Part shown: positions 1 to 6,776 of the stretch, piece after piece
Layout of the letters: the number at the start of each line of letters is the position of its first letter
Numbering within the stretch: the stretch's first letter is position 1
NCBI GenBank assembly: GCA_030691985.1
Contig: JAUYDB010000250.1
Span: 1-6,776, forward strand
DNA: 6,776 bases
Origin: Candidatus Omnitrophota bacterium
GTDB taxonomy: Bacteria; Omnitrophota; Gorgyraeia; 2-01-FULL-45-10
Direction of reading: 5' to 3'
Position numbers and translations under genes: made by a program
Notes under the pieces: generated by a model
The model's input: only the letters and a program-made list of their open reading frames with translations
Databases searched by the model: none
Told to the model about the DNA's origin: nothing

Positions 1-2562
1 GACCCGATGGGCATCCACACCGGAGACAGCATAGTCGTTGCCCCTGCCCAGACCCTCACGGCCGAGGAATATCTAAAATTTGTAAACCTTTCTAAAAAGA
101 TTATAAGAAAGATCGACATAACAGGGGGCGGGGCGAATATACAGTTTGCCCAGAATCCCGACAACGGGCATATTGTTATAATAGAAGTCAACCCGCGTCT
201 TTCAAGAAGCTCGGCGCTCGCGTCAAAGGCAACGGGTTTTCCGATCGCCAGGGTCGCCACAAAGCTCGCCGTGGGCCTGACCCTTCCCGAGGTCCTGAAC
301 CAGGTCACCGGAAAAACAACCGCCTTCTTCGAGCCGACAGTTGACTACTGTGTCTTTAAAATATGCCGTTTCACATTCGAAAAATTCCCGGGCACGCCGC
401 GCGTTATAAACACCTCGATGAAAGCGGTGGGCGAGGCCATGTCCATAGGCAGAAATTTCAAGGAGGCCCTGCAGAAGGGGATCAGGTCGACCGAAATAAG
501 AAGATTCGGTTTTGGATCGGACGGCAGAGACATGATAACGGACAACATGCTGAAAGCTCCGGCGCCGGAACTCGTAGACGAGATAAAGGAAAAGATAAGG
601 ATTCCAAACGACGAGAGGTTGTTTTACATAAGATACGGAATAAAGATCGGCCTTACTACCGATGAGATATATGAGCTGTCGAAAATTGACAGGTGGTTTA
701 TCGATAACCTTAAAGAGATCGTAGAGGTAGAGGAAGAAATAAAAAAATACAGGAACGAGAAACATGACGAAGAGATAAGGGTGGGCTATGAGCTCCTTCT
801 GAAAGCTAAGAGGTTTGGTTTTTCGGATGCTCAGATCGCCTTCCTTTTAAATTCAACGGAGAAAAATGTGAGAGAGATGAGAAAAAAGAATAATGTGAAG
901 ACGGCATATAAGCTTGTTGATACCTGCGCGGGAGAATTTAAAGCCCAAAGGCCGTATTATTATTCGACTTATGAATCTAAAGATGAGAGCGAACCCTCCA
1001 AAAATAAAAAGGTGCTGATCCTGGGCGGCGGGCCCAACAGGATAGGGCAGGGCATAGAATTCGATTATTGCTGCTGCCACGCTTCCTACGCCTTAAAAGA
1101 AGAGGGCATCGAAAGCATCATGATAAACTGTAATCCTGAGACGGTTTCAACTGACTATGACACCTCAGATAAGCTATATTTCGAACCCCTGACGGTAGAG
1201 GATGTTCTGAACATCGTAGATATAGAAAAACCTACAGGCGTGATAGTTCAGTTCGGCGGGCAGACCCCGCTTAACATATCCGGAGCGCTGGCAAAGGCCG
1301 GACTGAATATCCTCGGGACGAGTCCGGATTCCATAGACATAGCTGAGGACCGGAAAAGATTCCAGCAGATGCTAAAAAGACTTAAACTCGTCCAGCCGGA
1401 TAATGGAACCGCGATATCGTTTGAAGAGGCCAAAGAAGTCGTCCAGAGAATAGGATATCCAATCGTAGTCAGGCCATCCTATGTCCTGGGAGGCAGGGCA
1501 ATGGAAATAGTTTATGATGAAAACGGACTGCGCGGCTATATGGAAAAGGCCAAGGAGGCATCGCCGGAGAAACCGATACTTATCGACAGATTCCTTGAGG
1601 ATGCCATCGAGGTCGACGTGGACGCCATAGCGGACGGCAAGGTTTGTGTAATAGGCGGAATAATGGAGCATATTGAGGAGGCGGGCATACATTCGGGAGA
1701 CAGCGCTATGGTCCTTCCTCCGCACACGCTCGGAAAGGACATAATAGAAGCCATCAGAAAGAATACCTATGCCATGGCAAAAGAACTCGGCGTAAAGGGC
1801 CTTATGAATGTTCAATACGCCGTCAAGAATAACATCGTATATGTCCTCGAGGTAAACCCCAGAGCGTCAAGGACCATCCCTTTTGTAAGTAAGGCCATCG
1901 GCGTCCCTCTGGCGAAACTTGCCACAAAGATCATGCTCGGGAAGACTCTGAAAGAACTTGGGTTCACCAAGGAGAAGACCGTGAATTGCGTTGCTGTAAA
2001 AGAATCCGTATTCCCTTTTACGCGTTTTCCGGGCGTTGATGCCGTGCTGGGGCCCGAGATGAAATCGACCGGCGAGGTTATGGGAATAGACTCGACGTTC
2101 GGCGCCGCTTACATGAAGAGCCAGATCGCGGCGGGGCAGAACCTTCCGACTAAAGGCAGCGTATTCATAAGCGTCAAAAACCAGGATAAGCGCAATATCG
2201 TATTCATCGCTAAAAAACTTGCCGATTTAGGATTCAAGATTATGGCTACGCCCGGAACCGCGGATGCCTTGAAGAGCAGCGATATCGACGTCAAAGTTCT
2301 GCCAAAACTTCACGAGGGAAGGCCGAATATCATAGACCTTATAAAAGACGGCAAAGTGGCGCTTATAATAAACACGCCTACAGGAAGGACAACTAAAGGG
2401 GACGATTCAAAAATAAGGTCCGGAGCAATCCTTTACAATGTGCCGCTTATTACAACCATTTCCGGCGCGCAGGCTTCTGTAAACTGCATCGAGAATCTTA
2501 TAAAGAAACCCAATATATCCATAAAATCCATCCAGGAGTACCACAGGAAGGGCAAGAAATAA
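1..2562 (+). CDS. carB: Carbamoyl-phosphate synthase large subunit (5'-truncated by window edge)
   Basis: CarB makes carbamoyl phosphate from bicarbonate, ammonia supplied by the CarA glutaminase, and two ATP, for pyrimidine and arginine synthesis in the cytosol. The reading frame is open from base 1. The first visible residues align with E. coli CarB residue 238 (H243 is codon 6), so about 237 residues lie upstream; the 853 seen imply about 1090 in total (E. coli has 1073). Domain order in visible codons: end of the carboxyphosphate ATP-grasp half (1 to ~165), oligomerisation domain (~166-330), carbamoyl-phosphate ATP-grasp half (~335-716), and MGS-like allosteric domain (~717-853). The first-half ATP/metal residues Q285, E299, N301 and R303 (E. 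coli numbers) are present at bases 142, 184, 190 and 196. The second half opens with GGGPNRIGQG (1024-1053). Ornithine-site equivalents E783, D791, E892 and T1042 are present at 1675, 1699, 2002 and 2452. The ATG at base 7 is internal, not the start. Identification is essentially certain. Confidence 0.98.
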   Translation, partial: DPMGIHTGDSIVVAPAQTLTAEEYLKFVNLSKKIIRKIDITGGGANIQFAQNPDNGHIVIIEVNPRLSRSSALASKATGFPIARVATKLAVGLTLPEVLNQVTGKTTAFFEPTVDYCVFKICRFTFEKFPGTPRVINTSMKAVGEAMSIGRNFKEALQKGIRSTEIRRFGFGSDGRDMITDNMLKAPAPELVDEIKEKIRIPNDERLFYIRYGIKIGLTTDEIYELSKIDRWFIDNLKEIVEVEEEIKKYRNEKHDEEIRVGYELLLKAKRFGFSDAQIAFLLNSTEKNVREMRKKNNVKTAYKLVDTCAGEFKAQRPYYYSTYESKDESEPSKNKKVLILGGGPNRIGQGIEFDYCCCHASYALKEEGIESIMINCNPETVSTDYDTSDKLYFEPLTVEDVLNIVDIEKPTGVIVQFGGQTPLNISGALAKAGLNILGTSPDSIDIAEDRKRFQQMLKRLKLVQPDNGTAISFEEAKEVVQRIGYPIVVRPSYVLGGRAMEIVYDENGLRGYMEKAKEASPEKPILIDRFLEDAIEVDVDAIADGKVCVIGGIMEHIEEAGIHSGDSAMVLPPHTLGKDIIEAIRKNTYAMAKELGVKGLMNVQYAVKNNIVYVLEVNPRASRTIPFVSKAIGVPLAKLATKIMLGKTLKELGFTKEKTVNCVAVKESVFPFTRFPGVDAVLGPEMKSTGEVMGIDSTFGAAYMKSQIAAGQNLPTKGSVFISVKNQDKRNIVFIAKKLADLGFKIMATPGTADALKSSDIDVKVLPKLHEGRPNIIDLIKDGKVALIINTPTGRTTKGDDSKIRSGAILYNVPLITTISGAQASVNCIENLIKKPNISIKSIQEYHRKGKK

Positions 2563-2571
2563 GCTAAAGTT
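2563..2571 (+). other. carB-purF spacer without a usual ribosome binding site
   Basis: The 9-nt spacer GCTAAAGTT separates the carB TAA from the purF ATG, and the two genes are in the same reading frame. The nearest Shine-Dalgarno-like purine run, AGGAAGGG (2545-2552), is 19 nt from the ATG, beyond usual spacing. Termination-reinitiation by the same ribosome is the likely mode of purF translation (inference). There is no room for a promoter or terminator here. Confidence 0.5.
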
Positions 2572-3978
2572 ATGAAAGAATATTGCGGTGTTGTCGGCAT
2601 CTACGGGCACAAAGACGCGAGCCAATTAGCATATCTTGCGCTCTACGCCCTGCAGCATCGCGGCGAAGAGTCTGCCGGCATAGTCAGCTTCGATAGAAAA
2701 AAGGTATACCAGCACAAGGGGATGGGGCTCGTAGGCGATGTCTTCAAGACGGACTCCATCAAAAAATTGAAGGGAGGCCTTGCGATAGGACATGTCAGAT
2801 ATTCTACAACAGGTTCAAGCACCGTAAAAAACGTCCAACCGCTACTCGTCAACCATAAAAAAGGATTCATAGCGGTCGCCCATAACGGAAACCTGACCAA
2901 TTCCGTAGAACTGCGCAATGAACTCGAGGACGCCGGTTCTATTCTGCAAACCACAATGGATTCGGAGCTTATAGTGCACCTTCTGGTCAAGGACCACCTC
3001 AATAATTATGCCGGAAAGATTATTCCGATACTCTCGCGCCTTGAAGGCGCCTATTCATTCGTCCTTATGATAAATGACGCTATTTACGCCATACGGGATC
3101 CCCGCGGTTTCAGGCCGCTCTGCATTGGGAAGCTTGACGGGGCTTATATCGTGGCGAGCGAGACCTGCGCCCTGGATATGATCCAGGCGCAGTATATAAG
3201 AGATGTTGAGCCCGGCGAGGTCATTATAATAGATAAGTTCGGCATAAGGTCCTCAAGACAGCCTGAAGCGAGAAGGCATGCCTTCTGCGTATTTGAAAAC
3301 ATATATTTCGCTAGGCCTGACAGCAATATATTCACTAAAAGCGTGTATCTTACGAGGAAGAATCTCGGAAGGGCGCTCGCTAAAGAACACCCCGCCGACG
3401 CGGATATAGTCATGCCCATACCGGATTCGGGGACATACGCGGCGCTCGGCTATGCCGAAGAGTCAAAAATACCGCTCGAGATGGCATTCGTAAGAAACCA
3501 TTACATCGGCAGGACGTTCATCCAGCCAAGCCAGCTTATCAGGGATTTCAAGGTAAGGGTCAAGCTTAATCCCGTGCGTGACGTGCTGAAAGACAAACGG
3601 GTCGTTATAGTCGAAGACTCGATTGTCAGGGGCACCACGTCGAAGGGCAGGGTAAGAGCATTGCGGCAGGCAGGCGCAAAAGAGATCCATATGCGGGTAA
3701 GCTGCCCTCCGTTGATATCGCCATGTTTTTACGGCATCGATTTCCCTACGAAAAAAGAGCTCATCGCAACCAAATATTCAATAGAGGAGATACGGGAATT
3801 CATAGGCGTAGATAGCCTAAAATATATAAGCCTCGACGGCATGTTGAGTTCCATGATGCTTCCGAAAGAGGAATTCTGCGCTGCCTGTTTCACCGGAAAC
3901 TACCCTACTAAAATATGTAAGCCGCCGTCAAAGAAAGCCCTTGAAAAAACCCGCTGTCAGGGTGTTGCGAAAAAATAG
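2572..3978 (+). CDS. purF: Amidophosphoribosyltransferase (glutamine PRPP amidotransferase), Fe-S type
   Basis: PurF catalyses the first committed step of purine synthesis: PRPP plus glutamine gives phosphoribosylamine. The 468-residue protein is full length for the Bacillus-type family. The N-terminal Ntn-hydrolase glutaminase domain begins [12 protein letters not shown], so Cys5 is the expected nucleophile after removal of a four-residue propeptide. HVRYST (74-79) and HNGN (104-107) are further glutaminase motifs. The C-terminal phosphoribosyltransferase domain carries the PRPP loop EDSIVRGTT (348-356) and the flexible-loop segment [11 protein letters not shown] (311-321). Cys239, Cys385, Cys436 and Cys439 align with the four [4Fe-4S] ligands of the B. 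subtilis enzyme; the cluster is known there for stability and oxygen sensitivity. The start is well fixed: ATG 2572 lies only three codons after the in-frame carB stop, and none of those codons is a start. The 9-nt gap to carB implies co-transcription. No good Shine-Dalgarno sequence sits at normal distance. Confidence 0.98.
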   Translation: MKEYCGVVGIYGHKDASQLAYLALYALQHRGEESAGIVSFDRKKVYQHKGMGLVGDVFKTDSIKKLKGGLAIGHVRYSTTGSSTVKNVQPLLVNHKKGFIAVAHNGNLTNSVELRNELEDAGSILQTTMDSELIVHLLVKDHLNNYAGKIIPILSRLEGAYSFVLMINDAIYAIRDPRGFRPLCIGKLDGAYIVASETCALDMIQAQYIRDVEPGEVIIIDKFGIRSSRQPEARRHAFCVFENIYFARPDSNIFTKSVYLTRKNLGRALAKEHPADADIVMPIPDSGTYAALGYAEESKIPLEMAFVRNHYIGRTFIQPSQLIRDFKVRVKLNPVRDVLKDKRVVIVEDSIVRGTTSKGRVRALRQAGAKEIHMRVSCPPLISPCFYGIDFPTKKELIATKYSIEEIREFIGVDSLKYISLDGMLSSMMLPKEEFCAACFTGNYPTKICKPPSKKALEKTRCQGVAKK

Positions 3979-3986
3979 AGCTAAAA
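3979..3986 (+). other. purF-guaA spacer without a usual ribosome binding site
   Basis: The 8-nt spacer AGCTAAAA lies between the purF TAG and the guaA ATG. The only purine hint is the short GAG formed with the stop codon. The heptamer AGCTAAA also occurs at the carB-purF junction (2562-2568), a few bases before the start in both cases. Translational coupling is the simplest reading. Confidence 0.45.
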
Positions 3987-5528
3987 ATGTCTAAAGAGAC
4001 TATCCTCATCATAGACTTTGGTTCCCAATATAATCAGCTTATCGCGCGAAAAGTAAGAGAGCTGAATGTCTTCTGCGAGATAGTTCCTCCTGCCATATCG
4101 CCCGATTCTATCGACATAAATAAGGTGAAAGGGATAATACTCTCCGGCGGCCCGGCAAGCGTTTATGAAAATAACGCGCCTGTCTGCGACAGGAGGATAT
4201 TTGCCTTGGGCATACCGGTCCTAGGCATATGCTATGGGATGCAGCTTATGGCAAAGACGCTGGGCGGTGAAGTAGACAGGTCGCGATTCAGGGAATACGG
4301 AAGGGCCGCGCTTAATGTGTTAAACCATAGCCTGTTATTCCAGGATGTGCCGAAAACGAGCGTATCCTGGATGAGCCATGGCGATAAAGTAAAGAAGATG
4401 CCAAGAGGCTTTTCGCGTATCGCATCGTCAAAAAATACATCCATCGCGTCATTCGCAAATTTTGAGAAACGGCTATTCGGCGTGCAGTTTCACCCGGAAG
4501 TCGCGCACACCCGGCATGGCAAGCTCATTCTAAAAAATTTCGTTAAAGGCGTCTGCGGCGCAAGCGGAGACTGGTCTATGAAATCCTTCATCACGGAAAC
4601 GGTTTCCGAGATAAGGAAGGCCGCGAGTAAAGATAAAGTGATCCTCGGCCTTTCCGGCGGCGTAGATTCATCTGTCGCGGCCGTGCTTATCAATAAGGCA
4701 ATAGGCCGCAGGCTTGTGTGTGTATTCGTTGATAACGGCCTCTTGCGTAAAAACGAGGGTGCCCTTGTCAAAAAAATATTTCAGGAACATTTTAAGATAA
4801 ATTTAAGATGCGTTGACGCGTCCGAAGAATTTCTAACGGCCCTTAAACACATCCAGGACCCGGAGAAAAAGAGAAAGATCATAGGAAAGGCTTTTATAAA
4901 GGTGTTTGAGCGCGAGGCGAAAAGGATTGGAAACGTCAAGTTTCTCGCTCAAGGCACGTTGTATCCGGACCTGATCGAATCCCGCTCGGCCTTCGGAGGC
5001 CCCAGCGCGACCATAAAGACCCATCACAATGTCGGCGGGCTGCCGAAGAATATGCGCTTTAGGCTTATAGAACCTTTAAAATATCTGTTCAAAGACGAGG
5101 TGAGAAGAGTCGGTAAAGAACTCGGGATGCCCCAGGAGATCCTGGGACGACACCCTTTCCCGGGGCCAGGGCTTGCCGTAAGGATAATAGGAGATGTCAC
5201 AAGGCAAAGATGTGACGTATTAAGGGAAGTTGATGAAAGGTTCATCTCGACATTGCGCAAGGAAGGTCTTTACGACAGGATATGGCAGGCATTCGCGGTC
5301 CTGCTTCCCGTAAAGTCTGTCGGAGTAATGGGCGACGAAAGGACATACGAAAACGTAGTGGCTATAAGGGCTGTTACAAGCCTTGACGGCATGACGGCCG
5401 ACTGGGCAAAAATACCTTACGACATACTGGGTAAAATTTCGAACAGGATAATAAACGAGGTCAAGGGCATAAATAGAGTCGTTTACGATATAAGTTCGAA
5501 GCCGCCTTCAACGATAGAGTGGGAGTGA
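3987..5528 (+). CDS. guaA: GMP synthase (glutamine-hydrolysing)
   Basis: GuaA aminates XMP to GMP using ATP and glutamine. The 513-residue protein is a full-length single-chain bacterial form (E. coli has 525). The class I glutaminase domain (about 1-190) shows FGSQY (11-15), the nucleophile Cys82 in GICYGMQ, and the rest of the triad as His169 and Glu171 in FHPEV. The ATP-pyrophosphatase domain has the PP-loop SGGVDSS (223-229), followed by [11 protein letters not shown] (247-257) and [13 protein letters not shown] (320-332). The C-terminal dimerisation domain holds [12 protein letters not shown] (389-400), SVGVMGD (444-450) and the family-typical end KPPSTIEWE (505-513). No key residue is missing. 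ATG 3987 follows the purF stop by 8 nt and gives the expected N-terminus directly before [10 protein letters not shown]. The spacer AGCTAAAA has no clear ribosome binding site, so translational coupling to purF is likely (inference). Confidence 0.98.
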   Translation: MSKETILIIDFGSQYNQLIARKVRELNVFCEIVPPAISPDSIDINKVKGIILSGGPASVYENNAPVCDRRIFALGIPVLGICYGMQLMAKTLGGEVDRSRFREYGRAALNVLNHSLLFQDVPKTSVSWMSHGDKVKKMPRGFSRIASSKNTSIASFANFEKRLFGVQFHPEVAHTRHGKLILKNFVKGVCGASGDWSMKSFITETVSEIRKAASKDKVILGLSGGVDSSVAAVLINKAIGRRLVCVFVDNGLLRKNEGALVKKIFQEHFKINLRCVDASEEFLTALKHIQDPEKKRKIIGKAFIKVFEREAKRIGNVKFLAQGTLYPDLIESRSAFGGPSATIKTHHNVGGLPKNMRFRLIEPLKYLFKDEVRRVGKELGMPQEILGRHPFPGPGLAVRIIGDVTRQRCDVLREVDERFISTLRKEGLYDRIWQAFAVLLPVKSVGVMGDERTYENVVAIRAVTSLDGMTADWAKIPYDILGKISNRIINEVKGINRVVYDISSKPPSTIEWE

Positions 5529-5540
5529 GGCAAGTGAGGC
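5525..5540 (+). repeat. Short direct repeat across the guaA stop codon
   Basis: GTGAGGC occurs at 5525-5531 and 5534-5540, separated by AA. The first copy includes the guaA TGA stop. It looks like a small local slippage duplication in the 40-nt guaA-purL gap. No dyad or T-run follows it, so it is not a terminator, and no function is implied. Confidence 0.5.
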
Positions 5541-5553
5541 GATCGAGAAATTA

Positions 5554-5561
5554 GAGGGTGG
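5554..5561 (+). promoter_or_regulatory. purL: Shine-Dalgarno-like element for purL
   Basis: The purine-rich GAGGGTGG ends 7 nt before ATG 5569 and is the only convincing ribosome-binding sequence at a gene junction in this window. It supports ATG 5569 as the purL start. No other ATG, GTG or TTG occurs in the purL frame between the guaA stop and this ATG. Confidence 0.6.
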
Positions 5562-5568
5562 TTTATCA

Positions 5569-6776
5569 ATGATACATAGAATAGAGATAAGAGAGAAGGC
5601 GGGCTTCTACGACGCGGCGGGGGAGAGCGTAAAAAGGGATATTCGGGATCTCGGATTCAAGGCCAAAGAGGTTAGGGCTATCCAGATATATCTCATCGAG
5701 GGGGCGCTGAACAAGGCCGAGATCCTGCGGATTTGCGAAAATCTACTAAGCGATCCTGTTACTCAAACCTACAGTTATAACGGGAATCCGCGAGTAAAAG
5801 GAAATGGATACAAAATAGTCGAGGTCGAATACAATGCCGGCGTGATGGATCCGGTAGAAGAGAGCGTGAAGAAAGCCATAGGCGACCTTGGGATTGAGGG
5901 AGTCCGCACAGTAAAGACCGCAAAGAAATATTTCATCAAGGGCGCCCTGTCTTATGCGGAAATCCATTCTATCGCTGAGAAGGTCCTGTATAACAAGGTC
6001 ATTCAGCACCTTGTGAAAGGCAGCCCCGGCATAGCCCCCGAGGGATCTGCGTATAAATTCGAAATAACACATGTCGGCATATCAAACGCTCCCGACGGCC
6101 GATTGAAAAAGATATCCCGACAAGGCCAGCTATTTTTAAATCTCGGGGAGATGAAGGCCATAAAAAAATACTTTAAAAAATTGGACAGAAATCCCACGGA
6201 CTGTGAGCTCGAAACGCTTGCCCAGACATGGTCAGAACACTGCAAACATAAGACCTTCAGGGGAAGAATAACCTACAGCGGACAGGGAACGATCAACGGC
6301 AAAAAAATAACAAAAAATATAAATAACTTATTAAAGTCGACGATAATGAAGGTTACGGCAGACCTGAAGAAACCATGGTGCGTTTCCGTGTTCAAGGATA
6401 ATTCAGGCATCATACGATTCGACGAGAAATACAATGTATGCTTTAAAGTTGAGACACATAACCATCCGTCGGCGCTCGAGCCATATGGCGGAGCGGGCAC
6501 AGGCATAGGAGGCGTGATACGCGACCCTCTCGGGACAGGCCTCGGCGCAAAGCCGATAATAAACACCGACGTATTCTGCTTCGGCCCGCCGGATTACCCT
6601 TACAGTAAACTACCCAAAGGAACGCTTCATCCAAAGAGGGTCATGAAGGGGGTCGTTGCCGGTGTGCGGGACTATGGAAACAGAATGGGCATTCCCACCT
6701 CAAACGGCGCGGTATTGTTCGACGAAAATTTTGTCGGAAATCCGCTCGTATTCTGCGGAAACGTCGGGATAATGCC
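5569..6776 (+). CDS. purL: FGAM synthase, PurS-fused PurL (3'-truncated by window edge)
   Basis: PurL, with the PurQ glutaminase and PurS, converts FGAR to FGAM using ATP and glutamine, the fourth step of purine synthesis. The frame is open from ATG 5569 to the window end (402 complete codons). Residues 1 to ~160 are two PurS-like modules; this is followed by the PurL synthetase region. RNPTDCELETLAQTWSEHC (207-225) contains the catalytic-type His224 in WSEHC. VETHNHPSALEPYGG (294-308) and GTGIGGVIRD (310-319) are the ATP/Mg-binding segment, and VVAGVRDYGNRMGIPT (363-378) continues the AIR-synthase-like fold. The RNPTD and HK.F features recall the large E. coli enzyme, while WSEHC is typical of the small form. 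From the family I expect a protein of about 950-1000 residues with no glutaminase domain and a separate purQ; the C-terminal end cannot be seen. The start is supported by the GAGGGTGG element upstream and by PurS-like homology beginning at once. The 40-nt gap from guaA fits the same operon. Confidence 0.95.
   Translation, partial: MIHRIEIREKAGFYDAAGESVKRDIRDLGFKAKEVRAIQIYLIEGALNKAEILRICENLLSDPVTQTYSYNGNPRVKGNGYKIVEVEYNAGVMDPVEESVKKAIGDLGIEGVRTVKTAKKYFIKGALSYAEIHSIAEKVLYNKVIQHLVKGSPGIAPEGSAYKFEITHVGISNAPDGRLKKISRQGQLFLNLGEMKAIKKYFKKLDRNPTDCELETLAQTWSEHCKHKTFRGRITYSGQGTINGKKITKNINNLLKSTIMKVTADLKKPWCVSVFKDNSGIIRFDEKYNVCFKVETHNHPSALEPYGGAGTGIGGVIRDPLGTGLGAKPIINTDVFCFGPPDYPYSKLPKGTLHPKRVMKGVVAGVRDYGNRMGIPTSNGAVLFDENFVGNPLVFCGNVGIM
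5599..6012 (+). repeat. Tandem PurS-like modules within the PurL N-terminus
   Basis: Residues 11-68 and 90-148 of the PurL product align with one single-residue gap. Shared positions include AG..D, ESVK, I.DLG, Y.I.GAL, AEI..I.E, and V.Q near the end: about 25 identities over about 58 positions by hand count. Each copy resembles the beta-alpha-beta PurS subunit; the second has the PurS-like GVMDP. The E. coli large PurL N-terminal domain is known to mimic a PurS dimer, so two copies in one chain plausibly replace a free PurS dimer (inference). The DNA copies have diverged and only the protein repeat is evident. Confidence 0.85.

Noticed and set aside
7..9. ATG at base 7 as the carB start
   Set aside because: Codons before it (Asp-Pro) are in frame and the region aligns with the interior of CarB at about residue 240. 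Starting here would remove most of the first ATP-grasp domain. The gene simply continues upstream of the window.
223..765. A 180-codon open frame on the minus strand inside carB
   Set aside because: It lies entirely opposite conserved CarB coding sequence, its translation resembles no family I know, and no ribosome binding site or spacing supports it. It is a shadow of the real gene.
1069..1077. Three consecutive cysteines in CarB (YCCCHAS), considered as a possible metal site
   Set aside because: E. coli CarB already has CCVHAS at this place, so this is one conservative change in a known motif, with no other ligands suggesting a metal site.
1372..1815. A 147-codon open frame on the minus strand inside carB
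   Set aside because: It is fully antisense to the strongly conserved second ATP-grasp half of CarB, with no recognisable domain in the translation. The overlap with such constrained coding makes a separate gene unlikely.
5534..5554. A six-codon GTG-initiated mini-ORF between guaA and purL (possible leader peptide)
   Set aside because: The peptide MRRSRN has no run of regulatory codons, no attenuator hairpin follows, and the purL Shine-Dalgarno overlaps its end. It is most likely a by-product of the GTGAGGC duplication.
5529..5568. Possible terminator or internal promoter in the 40-nt guaA-purL gap
   Set aside because: No stem-loop with a T-run is visible, only the short CGATCG palindrome, and there is no recognisable -35/-10 pair. 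The gap is adequately explained by a ribosome binding site.

Overview
The window is a compact run of four co-directional (+ strand) biosynthetic genes: the 3' part of carB (1-2562), complete purF (2572-3978), complete guaA (3987-5528), and the 5' part of purL (5569 to the window end). Coding density is nearly total. The three gaps are 9, 8 and 40 nt, with no terminator, RNA gene, mobile element or CRISPR array, so the layout reads as one transcription unit cut at both ends by the window.

The four products share a theme. Each is, or is the synthetase part of, an enzyme that uses the amide nitrogen of glutamine. CarB is the large subunit of carbamoyl-phosphate synthetase, feeding pyrimidines and arginine. 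PurF commits PRPP to purine synthesis. PurL carries out the FGAM synthase step. GuaA converts XMP to GMP. The operon therefore joins the entry to pyrimidines with early and late purine steps. The glutaminase partners CarA and PurQ are not in the window and are expected upstream or elsewhere.

All visible catalytic and ligand residues are intact, and no gene shows a frameshift or internal stop. PurF is the Bacillus-type form with four cysteines for a [4Fe-4S] cluster. PurL belongs to the form in which a PurS-like region is fused to the N-terminus; here that region is a clear tandem duplication.

The organism is a bacterium of moderate GC content with frequent ATA (Ile) and AGA/AGG (Arg) codons. 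Gene order and style suggest an uncultured or anaerobic lineage such as Omnitrophota or a deltaproteobacterial-type group. This is a low-confidence guess from memory of similar genes. I found no undescribed system: the window is core nucleotide metabolism, with a few second-look details in the PurS-PurS-PurL architecture, the operon logic and the translation-initiation sites.
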